From Aldehydirespirator sp965116195 (GTDB lineage: Bacteria > Actinomycetota > Acidimicrobiia > Acidimicrobiales > Aldehydirespiratoraceae), in assembly GCA_965116195.1 (NCBI GenBank), contig OZ220491.1, positions 1,116,001-1,180,000 of the forward strand: a DNA stretch of 64,000 bases, given 5' to 3'. Shown in pieces: positions 7,772-16,147 of this stretch. Numbering within the stretch: position 1 is the first letter of the stretch; each line of letters starts with the position of its first letter. The notes beneath the pieces were generated by a model. The model was not told the DNA's origin and did not search any database. It saw only the letters and a program-made list of their open reading frames with translations. Both the position numbers and the translations under genes were made by a program.

Positions 7772-8593
7772 TCAGGCCGAAGGCTCAAGGACGAAGTCGT
7801 ACTCGCAGGTTCCGCCGGACATTTCAACCACCAGGGAGTCACGCACCCCAAATACGACATCACTGTCGAGGAAGTCGCTCTCGTTGTCGAAGAGATGGGT
7901 GATGACGGTCTTGTGATGCGGTGCCGACACCACAAAATGAACATGGGCGGGACGCCAGTTGTGGCGGCCGGTGGCGTTCAACAGCGCTCCGGCCGGGCCG
8001 TCGTCGGGAACCGGGTATGAAACCGGACGCACGGTTCGCACCTCGTAGCGGCCGTCAGCGCCGGTGGTGTAGAGGCCGCGCATGTTGAGCGGTGTCTGCT
8101 CGGAATCCTGCACATCGTAGAAGCCGTTGGTGGCGGCCTGCCACACATCAAGTCTGGCTCCCTTGATCGGGTCGCCCCCCAGCGAGCGCACCGTGCCGAG
8201 TATCGTCAGCGGTTTGTCGCCCTCCATCGGGTCAATCAGGATTGACTCACCCATCTGCCGAGGTGTCGCTCCCTCCACATGGAAGGGGCCAAAAACGGTG
8301 GGTTCGGTCGTTCCCTCGGCTGCTTTGTGGTTGATCATCTCCACCAGCATCGACACACCGAGTGTGTCTGACAGCAGGATGAACTCCTGGCGCTTCTCGT
8401 CACACATCTGGCCTGTGGCTGTCAGCGCTTCAATTCCCGCAAACCACTCTTCGCGGGTCAGGCCGACCTCAACGACGAACTCAAGCATGTGACGCACGGC
8501 GCACTTCATTATCTCGGCGAGCCTGGGGTTCGAAGCATTGTCGAAACGTGACAGCACCTCAGCGAGATGCTCCTCAGGTGTGATGTTCGTCAT
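7772..8593 (-). CDS. Intradiol ring-cleavage dioxygenase, probable hydroxyquinol 1,2-dioxygenase
   Basis: The 273-residue protein has the N-terminal helical catechol-dioxygenase domain followed by the Fe(III) core. Iron ligands are seen: Tyr in NGFYDVQ, Tyr in VRPVSYPVP and two His in RPAHVHF. The NGFYDVQ and YEVRTVRPV sequences resemble hydroxyquinol 1,2-dioxygenases more than catechol or chlorocatechol enzymes. The reaction would convert benzene-1,2,4-triol to maleylacetate, which the reductase encoded at 13868 takes on. ATG at 8593 is preceded by AAAGGAG on the minus strand. It is the last gene of the run reductase-importer-dioxygenase. Substrate preference is inferred from motif and context. 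Confidence 0.87.
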   Translation of the reverse strand: MTNITPEEHLAEVLSRFDNASNPRLAEIMKCAVRHMLEFVVEVGLTREEWFAGIEALTATGQMCDEKRQEFILLSDTLGVSMLVEMINHKAAEGTTEPTVFGPFHVEGATPRQMGESILIDPMEGDKPLTILGTVRSLGGDPIKGARLDVWQAATNGFYDVQDSEQTPLNMRGLYTTGADGRYEVRTVRPVSYPVPDDGPAGALLNATGRHNWRPAHVHFVVSAPHHKTVITHLFDNESDFLDSDVVFGVRDSLVVEMSGGTCEYDFVLEPSA

Positions 8594-8669
8594 CGGTTTC
8601 TCCTTTGATGGTTGACATTGGTTTGATGTTGGCTTGATATCTGACGGCTGGAGGGTCAGGGATGCTGTC

Positions 8670-9818
8670 TCAACCCTCAACACCCGGGCCGACGAGCCTT
8701 CGTCGTACCGGAAAGAACTGCACCGGCCAGTACCTCTGGAGCAGTCCATAGATCCCTTTCGGAGCCAGGACTGCCATGACCGCCGCGATCAGGCCAAGAA
8801 TGATGAAGCGCCACTCGTCAGCATCTTCAAGCAGTTCACGTAAGAACCAGTAAACGCCCACTCCGATGATCGGGCCGGTGGTGGAACCGACGCCACCGAT
8901 GATGGCGATGAACACCACCAGGGCGGTCCAGCGCAGCACACTGAAAGAAGAGTCGGCGCGTGCTGACGGGTTCTGCAGCAGTATCACCGCGCCGGTCATG
9001 CCGGTCCAGAAGGCCGCGAGCACCCAGACGGCCAACTTGGCCCGAGTCACCGACACGCCCAGACCCCGGGCACCTTCCTGACTGTCACGTATGGAGCGCA
9101 GAGCCAGACCCAGCCGTGACCGCAGCACCAGGACAACAATGGCCGTGGCCCCGGCAGCCAACCCGAGTGCCATCAGATATGTGACGGTGTTGCGGGTGTC
9201 CAGGGAGTATCCGCCCAGCGATTCACGGGTCATGCTGCGGACATTTGAGCCTCCCAGAAAGTCACTCTCCAATGTGATCAGACGGAAGACCTCGGCGATC
9301 ACCCAGGTACCGATGGCGAAGTAGCCGCCCCGCAGACGGAATGCCAAAGCTGCCACCGGCAGTGACAAGACGGCAGCAACCACGCCTGCGAGCAGCACCG
9401 AGAGGTACGGGTCCACGCCGAAGTCCTCGGCGAAACTGAGCAGCGTGTAGACCCCGATGCCCACGAACATCTGCTGTCCGATTGTGACCAGACCGGCGAA
9501 ACCGGCCAGCAGGTTCCACATCTGCGCCAGGGCCAGGTAGTAGAGGATCGTCACCAGTGGCACACGCAGACTGCCGTCGCTGTCCCACCACGGCAACAGG
9601 AACAGAAGCACGAACAACCCGCCAAACACGAACAATCCGACGGTGGATGGTCGGTCTGAGCGGGTGATGCGATGCTCGGCTATCTGAGGCTCGGTCATCT
9701 GATGTTCGGTCAGTTGATGCTCGTTCCCTTGATGTTCGGCCAGTTGATGCTCGTTCCTTTGATGCCCGGTCAACTGATGCTCGTTCCCTTGATGCCCGGT
9801 CATCTGATGTTCGGTCAT
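8670..9818 (-). CDS. livM: Branched-chain-type ABC transporter permease LivM with repetitive N-terminal extension
   Basis: The 382-residue protein has the LivM fold, with membrane segments from about residue 58 on and the typical IGQQMFVGIGVYTL and GGVGSTTGPIIG segments. The first 50 residues are unusual: they repeat EHQ-L/M-T-G/E-HQ-R/G-NE, encoded by short tandem DNA repeats (9690-9810), and are hydrophilic and His/Gln-rich. A normal LivM would begin near residue 55. The ATG at 9818 overlaps the livH stop as ATGA, so the extension probably arose by in-frame repeat growth just after a coupled start. Context suggests uptake of an aromatic acid or related compound rather than leucine. Confidence 0.9.
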   Translation of the reverse strand: MTEHQMTGHQGNEHQLTGHQRNEHQLAEHQGNEHQLTEHQMTEPQIAEHRITRSDRPSTVGLFVFGGLFVLLFLLPWWDSDGSLRVPLVTILYYLALAQMWNLLAGFAGLVTIGQQMFVGIGVYTLLSFAEDFGVDPYLSVLLAGVVAAVLSLPVAALAFRLRGGYFAIGTWVIAEVFRLITLESDFLGGSNVRSMTRESLGGYSLDTRNTVTYLMALGLAAGATAIVVLVLRSRLGLALRSIRDSQEGARGLGVSVTRAKLAVWVLAAFWTGMTGAVILLQNPSARADSSFSVLRWTALVVFIAIIGGVGSTTGPIIGVGVYWFLRELLEDADEWRFIILGLIAAVMAVLAPKGIYGLLQRYWPVQFFPVRRRLVGPGVEG

Positions 9819-10693
9819 TGCTGTCTGCGGCCCATCAGTCCGGTGGGCTTGGTGGCGAGCACCACAAGAAACAAGAGATGGCCGAGCAGAGGCCCGGAGC
9901 CGAAGCCGTAGCTGACCTCCAACTGTCCTCCGACGGTATGGGCCACACCCAGAAGCAGGCCACCCGCCAGGGTGCCCCAGATCGATCCGAGCCCACCGAT
10001 GACCACCGCCTCAAAGGCATACAGCAACTGCGCAGGTCCGTCGAGTGGTCCGAAGCTCTGCCGGATCCCCAGAAAAACGCCGGCTATGGCCACGGTGGCG
10101 AAGGCGATACCCATGGCCACTGCGTAGAGGTTGCGGTCGTTGATCCCCATCAGTCGGGCGGTCAACGGGTCATCCGACACGGCACGGAAGGCTCGGCCCA
10201 GTGCCGTGCGTGACAGCATCAACTGAAGCCCGAGCAGCACTGTCACAGCCACAGCCAGGGTGATGAGCGGAATCCAGCCGACCGCGATGGCATCGGTGAT
10301 CCTGATGCTCTCAACCTCGATTGCGCCCGCGTCAAGCCCCCGTGAGTCGGCGCTGTAGGTCTCCAACAGCGCGTTCTGCACAACGATTCCCAACCCGAAC
10401 GTCACCAGGATGGAAGGCAGGGGGTCGGCACCGATGGTGAAATTGAAGGCACCGAGTTGCAGCGCGTATCCGGTGGCCAGCATCAGCGGCACGACCACCA
10501 CCAGTGACACGAACGGATTGAGACCGAGCCACGAGGTGACCGACACCGACACGAAAGCGCCCAGGACGGCCAAGTCTCCATGGGCCAGGTTCACGAAGCG
10601 CATCACCCCGAAGGCGAGCGAGAGGCCTGTGGCGAACAGCGCGAACAGTCCTCCGAGCAGTACTCCCTGCACGATGGCGTTGAGCCACTCCAT
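9815..10693 (-). CDS. livH: Branched-chain-type ABC transporter permease LivH
   Basis: The 292-residue integral membrane protein shows the LivH signature: an N-terminal GVLLGGLFALFATGLSLAFGVMRFVNLAHGD and a C-terminal EAVVIGGLGSIWGTLAGG. It would form the permease dimer with LivM. ATG at 10693 shares one base with the livF stop (TGATG), and the stop overlaps the livM start (ATGA), so livF, livH and livM are translationally coupled. The order livK-livG-livF-livH-livM is complete for a five-component importer. Confidence 0.93.
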   Translation of the reverse strand: MEWLNAIVQGVLLGGLFALFATGLSLAFGVMRFVNLAHGDLAVLGAFVSVSVTSWLGLNPFVSLVVVVPLMLATGYALQLGAFNFTIGADPLPSILVTFGLGIVVQNALLETYSADSRGLDAGAIEVESIRITDAIAVGWIPLITLAVAVTVLLGLQLMLSRTALGRAFRAVSDDPLTARLMGINDRNLYAVAMGIAFATVAIAGVFLGIRQSFGPLDGPAQLLYAFEAVVIGGLGSIWGTLAGGLLLGVAHTVGGQLEVSYGFGSGPLLGHLLFLVVLATKPTGLMGRRQQ

Positions 10694-11565
10694 CAGATTT
10701 GATCCCAGGGAGTATGCCGAGACTGCTGAGTTCGGTGAACTGCTGAGCCGGTTGAGTCGGCCAAAAGTGCCGAGCCTGCTGAGTCGCCCAATTCGGCTGA
10801 GTCGGCCAAGTCGGCTGAGTCGGCCAAGTCGGCAACGCTGGTCGTGACAGCGGAGTTGTTCCCGGCAGGCAGTCCGAAGTAGGCGGCGGTGATGTCTGAG
10901 CGTTCCAGGTTCTGGGGACGACCTTCCAGGGTGATCCGTCCCTCCAGCATGCACACCACCCGGTCAGCTACCGCCATGGCCTGCCCTATGTCCTGCTCAA
11001 CCAGCAAAATGGTGGCACCGGCTTCCGACAGTGCGGGCAGTGCTCCGTAAAGTGACTTGACAACCACCGGCGCAAGCCCCAGAGAGACCTCGTCAAGCAG
11101 GATCAGCCGAGGATTGGACATGAGTGCTCGGCCGATGGCGACTGCCTGCTGTTCGCCTCCCGACAGGACATGGGACTGACGGTTCAGCAGCGGTTGTATC
11201 AAGGGAAACACGTCAAGCACGGAATCAAGGCTCCAGCCACCCGGGCGGCTGCAGTGGCTGCCGATAATCAGGTTCTCGCGCACGGTCAGGCTTCCGAAGA
11301 GCATGCGACCTTCGGGAACCAGGGCGATCCCCAGCCCGACACGCCGGTAAGCCTTGACGCGGCCGATGTCAGTGCCGTCGAAGGTGATTTCCCCGGCTCT
11401 GATGCGTACCTGTCCGGCCAGTGCGCGCAAAAAGGTGGTCTTGCCCGCACCGTTGGCACCGATCATGGCCAGCGTCTCACCTTCAGCAACGCTCACATCA
11501 ATTCCGAACAGGGCCTGGAAGTCGCCGTAGCCCGCGTCCAGACCGCGCGCCGCCAGCAGCGTCAT
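10693..11565 (-). CDS. livF: ABC transporter ATP-binding protein LivF with repetitive C-terminal tail
   Basis: The 290-residue ATPase has Walker A GANGAGKTT, the signature LSGGEQQ and Walker B LILLDE followed by SLGLAP, all typical of LivF. After the normal end (FGLPAGN) about 55 residues follow in a tail of ADLADSA-type repeats, encoded by direct DNA repeats at 10735-10840. The start ATG at 11565 belongs to the second copy of a duplicated livG/livF junction; the first copy begins a mini-ORF at 11642. No strong ribosome binding site precedes 11565, which fits initiation by coupling. Confidence 0.9.
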   Translation of the reverse strand: MTLLAARGLDAGYGDFQALFGIDVSVAEGETLAMIGANGAGKTTFLRALAGQVRIRAGEITFDGTDIGRVKAYRRVGLGIALVPEGRMLFGSLTVRENLIIGSHCSRPGGWSLDSVLDVFPLIQPLLNRQSHVLSGGEQQAVAIGRALMSNPRLILLDEVSLGLAPVVVKSLYGALPALSEAGATILLVEQDIGQAMAVADRVVCMLEGRITLEGRPQNLERSDITAAYFGLPAGNNSAVTTSVADLADSADLADSAELGDSAGSALLADSTGSAVHRTQQSRHTPWDQI

Positions 11566-11642
11566 TCCGGTGCCATCCCCGAAAAGACCCTTGTGGCACA
11601 CCGAGGGATGTTGAGGCCGATGTTGCACGGCAGCAGCGTCAT
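11562..11642 (-). CDS. 26-codon mini-ORF linking livG and livF
   Basis: A 77-bp duplication of the junction gives a second copy of the livF start. The upstream ATG (11642) overlaps the livG stop as ATGA and opens 26 codons (MTLLPCN...GMAPE). Its TGA overlaps the real livF ATG at 11565, again as ATGA. The first four codons equal those of livF, as expected of a duplicated 5' end. The peptide itself probably has no function; its translation may carry ribosomes from livG to livF. This is inference from geometry. Confidence 0.6.
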   Translation of the reverse strand: MTLLPCNIGLNIPRCATRVFSGMAPE

Positions 11643-12367
11643 TCTGGTGCCACCCCCAGATAGACCTCCTGCACCTCGGCGCTGGCCATCACGGTCGTCG
11701 GGTCGCCCTCAGCGATCTTGATGCCGAAACTCATGGCCATGATCTTGCTGACCACTGCCAAAAGGGCATGCACGATGTGTTCAATCCAGACGATGGTCAC
11801 ACCGTCAGCATGGATGTCGCCGATGGTGGTGACCAACTCAAGCACCTCGGCTTCGGTCAGGCCTCCGGCGATCTCGTCAAGCAAAAGTATCTTGGGACGC
11901 GTCGCCAGCGCCCGCGCCAACTCCATGCGCTTGCGACCCAGCAGGGGCAGCGCGCCGGCAGTGGTGTTGGCAGCCTCCAACAACCGGGCCCGCTCAAGAG
12001 CCTCCACTGCCACAGGGGTTGCGTTGGTTTCTGACATGGGCGTACCCGCGCCGAAGACCGCTCCCACCAGGACATTCTCAAACACGGTCATGCCCTCAAA
12101 GGGTCGAGGAACTTGTGACGTTCGGGCCAGACCACGCCGACAGCGCCAGTCAGCCGATGTCTTTGTCACATCTTCGCCCTCGATGAGGATTGAGCCGCGG
12201 TCACAGCTCAGATCGCCTGCAACAAGGTTGAGCAGGGTTGTCTTGCCGGCCCCGTTGGGCCCCACGATGCCAAGCGCGTCACCCTGCTTGACCTTGAAGG
12301 ACAGGTTGTCCACGACCTTCACGCCGAAGGACTTGTCAACTCCGGCCACCTCCAGCAGCGGGGTCAT
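11639..12367 (-). CDS. livG: ABC transporter ATP-binding protein LivG
   Basis: The 242-residue protein has Walker A GPNGAGKTT near residue 36, the LivG-type segment RRGLARTSQVPRPFEGMTVFENV, an atypical signature region LLGRKRMELARALA, Walker B ILLLDEIAGGLT and the switch His in WIEHIVHAL. It pairs with LivF as the nucleotide-binding heterodimer. The stop overlaps the mini-ORF that leads to livF. It follows the substrate-binding protein gene by 78 bp. Confidence 0.93.
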   Translation of the reverse strand: MTPLLEVAGVDKSFGVKVVDNLSFKVKQGDALGIVGPNGAGKTTLLNLVAGDLSCDRGSILIEGEDVTKTSADWRCRRGLARTSQVPRPFEGMTVFENVLVGAVFGAGTPMSETNATPVAVEALERARLLEAANTTAGALPLLGRKRMELARALATRPKILLLDEIAGGLTEAEVLELVTTIGDIHADGVTIVWIEHIVHALLAVVSKIMAMSFGIKIAEGDPTTVMASAEVQEVYLGVAPE

Positions 12368-12445
12368 CGCTCCAAGCTAACTGACCCGTGGGTACCGGGC
12401 CGCTTGCGAGACGGGCAAAATCTGGCTGAGCACCTGGTCGGTGGA

Positions 12446-13804
12446 CTATTGGATCAACTGCAGAGAACCGTCAAGGGGATGATCGGGCACAAGGGTGTTG
12501 ATTGTGACGGACAGTTCAAACGGGAACCTCTCGCCTGCCACCCACTGACCACCGACAAGTCCGGTTGTGGTCACCTGCGGGACGGGGCCTTCGTTGAAGT
12601 TGACTCTGCCCACCTGGGTCTGGAGGTCGGTCTGGCCGATGGCTTCGTTCAGCGCCGTCTTCTCGGCGGTGCCGGCGCGCTTGAGGGCGTCAATGGCGAC
12701 CTCCCATACAGCGTGACCGTAACCGAGCGGCTGCTCCCAGTTGCGGCCCGTGGCTGCGATGTACGCCTCGGCCAACTCGCTGGCGGTCTGCCCGGTGAGC
12801 GACGATGTGGTGGGGTAGCGGCTGGTCCACCAGATCTCCGAGCTGAGTCCTGCCCCCTTGGGGTAGGTGGCCACCGCGCTGCTGAACAACAGGCCCTTGG
12901 CGACGGTCACCACAGGCGGGTTGAAGTCCTGTTGCAGCGCCTGAGCCTGGAAGGTGGCAAAGACCGGTGGCGGTAGTACGCCGGTCACGATCTGCACGCC
13001 GGAGTCCTTGAAGGAAGCGATCTGGGCTGAGAAGTCCTGGGTGCCCAGGTCAAAGCGACCGTCGTCGATGATGGTGTAGCCGGCGGCTTCAAAGGCGGGC
13101 GGTTGCCCGGTCTCCGGATCTCCGAAGGCCACGCCGTCGGGATCGCCGGCCCAGAGTGCGCCGATGACCGGTTCAACATCGGCTTGGGCCCACAACTCGA
13201 GGAACACCTCGGTCAGGTGCTCAACACCCCAGAAGAAGTGGTGATTCCACACCGAAGCAGGTTCGGGGCCGGGAGGGGCACCCTTGACGTTCTGGTAATG
13301 CGGTTGCCATGGTGCCAGCGTTGACAAACATGGGGTCTCACCCAGATCACAGGCCGCGGCCACCGGGATGGTGGTGTCCGGCGTGCCTCCACAAAGCACC
13401 AGGTCCACTCCCTCGGCGATGAGTTCGTTGGTCACCTCGCCGGCCCGGGTTATGTCGGTCTCGGTGTCCTTGTCGATGATCTCGATCCTGTCACCAAACA
13501 ACTCGCGCATCTGGGTCAGTACGAAGTCGTCGGTCTCGCCCAATGCGGCCAGGGGGCCGCTGCGGGGTGTCACGAAGCCGATCTTGGCTGTTGGTATGTC
13601 CGACATGGCACGGGCGGCGGTGGTGGGTGCCGCTGTTGTGGTCGGGGCGGCAGTGGTTGCTGCTGCGGCCGCCGTCGTGGTTGTCACCGGTGTGGCTTCG
13701 TCATCGTCGCCACACGCAGCGAGCAGTCCGCCGGACAAGCCGACCGCGGCTGCGCCGCCCAAGAATTGCCGTCTTGAGGTCGAGCCCTTCTTGTGTTCGT
13801 TCAT
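12446..13804 (-). CDS. livK: Periplasmic-type substrate-binding lipoprotein of the Liv importer
   Basis: The 452-residue protein begins with a Tat-type signal (SRRQFLGG) and a lipobox ending LLAAC, so it is probably exported folded and lipid-anchored. A Thr/Ala-rich linker follows, then a type I periplasmic binding fold (KIGFVTPRSGPLAALGE; AEGVDLVLCGGTPD). ATG at 13804 is preceded by AAAGGAAA on the minus strand. Family members bind branched amino acids, amides or aromatic acids; the catabolic setting suggests an aromatic ligand or its precursor. The ligand cannot be read from the sequence. Confidence 0.9.
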   Translation of the reverse strand: MNEHKKGSTSRRQFLGGAAAVGLSGGLLAACGDDDEATPVTTTTAAAAATTAAPTTTAAPTTAARAMSDIPTAKIGFVTPRSGPLAALGETDDFVLTQMRELFGDRIEIIDKDTETDITRAGEVTNELIAEGVDLVLCGGTPDTTIPVAAACDLGETPCLSTLAPWQPHYQNVKGAPPGPEPASVWNHHFFWGVEHLTEVFLELWAQADVEPVIGALWAGDPDGVAFGDPETGQPPAFEAAGYTIIDDGRFDLGTQDFSAQIASFKDSGVQIVTGVLPPPVFATFQAQALQQDFNPPVVTVAKGLLFSSAVATYPKGAGLSSEIWWTSRYPTTSSLTGQTASELAEAYIAATGRNWEQPLGYGHAVWEVAIDALKRAGTAEKTALNEAIGQTDLQTQVGRVNFNEGPVPQVTTTGLVGGQWVAGERFPFELSVTINTLVPDHPLDGSLQLIQ

Positions 13805-13867
13805 CAGGTTTCCTTTCGGTAGGTGAGTTGGTTGGTTACCACGGCCTGTGGCCACAGAAAGCGATGC

Positions 13868-14938
13868 TCACAGAGGCCTGCGGCCACAGAAGGCGTTGTC
13901 CAGCATCTGGCGGATACCGTCGGATTCGGGTGGCCGCACATTGGCGGACGCTTCAATCACAACTCTTCGGGTTGCCTCTTCAAGCCCATGTGTGGGCATG
14001 CCCAGAGCCGCCAGACTGGTAGGTGCCCCGATGTCCTCCGCCAGGTCATAGAACGCCGACGGGACCTCTTCGGGGGCGATTTGAAGCGTGGCGGCGATGT
14101 TGCCGATGACCTCGGCAATCGCTGGAGCGTTGTAGGCGAGGGCATGTCCGAGCATCACCGCATTCATGCCGCCGTGATCCAGGTTGAACAGCCCTCCCAG
14201 CACGTGACAGGTCCTGTGGTGCAGTGCCGTCCCGCCACCTGCCAGCACCACGCCGGCGAGGTAGGCACCGTACAGGGCATCAGTTCTGGCTTTGATGTCG
14301 TCGGGGCGTGCTGTCACCACGGGCAACGCACGATGCAGCACCCGGATGCTCTCCAGCGCCATGAAGCTGATGAAGGGATTCGCACCCGGTCCGTAGAGGC
14401 CCTCGACTGAGTGTGCCAGAGCATTCATGCCGGAGGGGCCTGCGATGTGTGGCGGCAGGGTGAGGGTTAACTCAGGGTCATAGACCACCAGCGCGGGCTT
14501 CACTCTGGCATCAACGCCCACATGTTTGTGGCCGTCATCGCTCAGGCCCCATATGGCAGTCATCTCAGAGCCTGCGTAGGTGGTGGGCACAGCAATGTGG
14601 TTCACGCCGAGTTCGCGCACGACCGCCTTGCCGAAACCGGTGGCCGAGCCGCCACCGATGGTGAGCACCGTGTCGGCACCCTTCAGCTGGGCCAGGGCGA
14701 CGGCGGATTTCACCCTGTGCACGGGGACGTGCTGCACCACATCAGCGAAGCGACCAACCACCAGACCGTCCAGCATTTCGATTATTTCAGTTGCGGGAGC
14801 ATCCTCGTCGTGGGATGCGATGACCAGGATGTGCTGCGCGCCCAGGGCCCCGGCCTCTGTGACCAGTGATCGGCGCGAGCCTGCACCGAACACGACGCGA
14901 CCCGCCAGCGCGTCGTAGGTGAACTCGGCGTGGATCAC
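13868..14938 (-). CDS. Maleylacetate reductase
   Basis: The 356-residue protein is an iron-type alcohol dehydrogenase of the maleylacetate reductase branch. It shows the N-terminal FTYDALAGRVVFGAGS, the nucleotide-binding GGGSATGFGKAV and the metal or active-site region HHRTCHVLGG. The enzyme reduces maleylacetate to 3-oxoadipate with NAD(P)H, the common exit of the hydroquinone and hydroxyquinol routes. The start is GTG at 14938 with CAGGG just upstream. The palindrome at 15002-15037 lies 63 bp before the start, so this gene probably heads the operon running through the importer to the intradiol dioxygenase. A short duplication of CCTG(T/C)GGCCACAGAA spans its 3' end. Confidence 0.93.
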   Translation of the reverse strand: MIHAEFTYDALAGRVVFGAGSRRSLVTEAGALGAQHILVIASHDEDAPATEIIEMLDGLVVGRFADVVQHVPVHRVKSAVALAQLKGADTVLTIGGGSATGFGKAVVRELGVNHIAVPTTYAGSEMTAIWGLSDDGHKHVGVDARVKPALVVYDPELTLTLPPHIAGPSGMNALAHSVEGLYGPGANPFISFMALESIRVLHRALPVVTARPDDIKARTDALYGAYLAGVVLAGGGTALHHRTCHVLGGLFNLDHGGMNAVMLGHALAYNAPAIAEVIGNIAATLQIAPEEVPSAFYDLAEDIGAPTSLAALGMPTHGLEEATRRVVIEASANVRPPESDGIRQMLDNAFCGRRPL

Positions 14939-15000
14939 GAGCCCTGTCTTGTGTCTGTTGTCGCCAGGTCGTAAACCAACTGCCGAGTCCCCTCCAGTTC

Positions 15001-15038
15001 TTGTCCGCTAGGCAGACAACTTACCACATAGCGGACAA
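15001..15038. promoter_or_regulatory. Perfect 10-bp inverted repeat, probable operator
   Basis: TTGTCCGCTA (15001-15010) and TAGCGGACAA (15029-15038) are perfectly complementary with an 18-nt spacer. The core TGTCCGC-N22-GCGGACA has exactly the same spacing as the palindrome at 6184-6219. It lies between the hydroquinone dioxygenase large-subunit gene and the maleylacetate reductase gene, in the promoter region of the latter. Confidence 0.75.
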
Positions 15039-15070
15039 ACCCGCGCAGGTGTATCCAAACGGGCGCAGTT

Positions 15071-16039
15071 CTAGAAATCGACAGGGTGTACCGGTGCTTC
15101 GCCCTTGGCGATCATCTCGGGGATTCGCTCGGAGCCGTTCTCCCACACCAGCAGCATCGCCCGCTTTGGGGCATAGCCCTGATGTCGTATGTCCGCAGGC
15201 ATGGCTGACACATCACCGGGCCGCATGATGACCCTGGCCCGCTTGGCCCCGGTGTCCCGGTCCTCCACATCCCATTGGATCTCATCGCTGAGCTGCACAA
15301 ACCACTCCACCCGGTCGTTGCCGTGGATCACCGGCAGCGTGAACTCCTCGGTGGTGGGGCAGTAGAGACTCTCGCGACACGCAGACACCACCGAGGGGTT
15401 CCAGGTGACATCGGATCGTGACAGGTACGCGTAGAGGTTGAAGGCGCACACTTCGTTGTCGTATCCCGGAGATGCCTCAATCACCGGTTCGCCCTGGTCC
15501 ACGTCAGCAAAGCCCCGGTTGACGGGAAAGCCGGACTCGTCGCTGCGCAGCGGCTCATCTCCCGGCACGCTCACCATGCGTTGTGCCACGACACGGCGAC
15601 GCATGACCGCTGCGTCGTTTGAGCCATTGCTCGGGCCGAAGGCGCTGCCGGTTTCCAAAGGCGCAGCGAAAGGGTCGTAACCTTCGTTGGTCCAGTCCGA
15701 GAGCATGGCCTTGAAGCACTTGAGCAACTCGTCGTGGTCGAAGTTCTCGTTGTAGTCCACCTCGGCCCGCCGGTAGGCCTCATTGAAGCGTCCGGCGAAC
15801 ATGTCCACCGTGCCGTAGTGATTCATGGTTCCGATCACATCGTCAAAGTTGACGATGCCGTAGAAGAACCCCCAGGCCACGTCGCGCTGCACGCATCGCA
15901 GCCAGTGGTCCACGGGCATCTGGTGGTTGCCGGTGGGCCATTCAATCGTCACGAAGTACTCGTCACGGCTGAACGTGAACCCGCCCACGTTGAACTGTCT
16001 GTATCCCAGACTGTTGGGAGCCTGCTCGGTAACGGTCAC
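15071..16039 (-). CDS. hapD: Hydroquinone 1,2-dioxygenase, large subunit (HapD/PnpC2 type)
   Basis: The 322-residue protein matches the large subunit of two-component hydroquinone dioxygenases from 4-nitrophenol and 4-hydroxyacetophenone degraders. Characteristic segments are RDVAWGFFYGIVNFDDV, RSDVTWNPSVVSACRESLYCPTTEEF read in parts, and the cupin-like end MPADIRHQGY followed by LLVWENG. The enzyme opens hydroquinone to 4-hydroxymuconic semialdehyde using Fe(II). GTG at 16039 is preceded by AAAGGAC. The small-subunit gene lies 108 bp upstream on the same strand. The semialdehyde dehydrogenase (HapE) expected for this route is not in the window. Confidence 0.9.
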   Translation of the reverse strand: MTVTEQAPNSLGYRQFNVGGFTFSRDEYFVTIEWPTGNHQMPVDHWLRCVQRDVAWGFFYGIVNFDDVIGTMNHYGTVDMFAGRFNEAYRRAEVDYNENFDHDELLKCFKAMLSDWTNEGYDPFAAPLETGSAFGPSNGSNDAAVMRRRVVAQRMVSVPGDEPLRSDESGFPVNRGFADVDQGEPVIEASPGYDNEVCAFNLYAYLSRSDVTWNPSVVSACRESLYCPTTEEFTLPVIHGNDRVEWFVQLSDEIQWDVEDRDTGAKRARVIMRPGDVSAMPADIRHQGYAPKRAMLLVWENGSERIPEMIAKGEAPVHPVDF

Positions 16040-16147
16040 GTTTGTGTCCTTTCTTGAAGGTCTGGTCTTGAAGTTCTGGTCTTGAAGGTCTGGTCTTGAA
16101 GTTCTGGTCTTCAGGAGTCCGGTCTTGAAGAGTCTGGCAGCTGTCGC
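16040..16147. repeat. 28-bp tandem repeat between the hydroquinone dioxygenase subunit genes
   Basis: The unit GGTCTTGAAG(G/T)TCT appears in alternating form four times between 16070 and 16112, making a 28-bp period. The 3' end of the small-subunit gene (GTCTGGCAG(A/C)TGTCG) is also duplicated at about 16131 and 16157. No gene is seen here. Confidence 0.75.
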
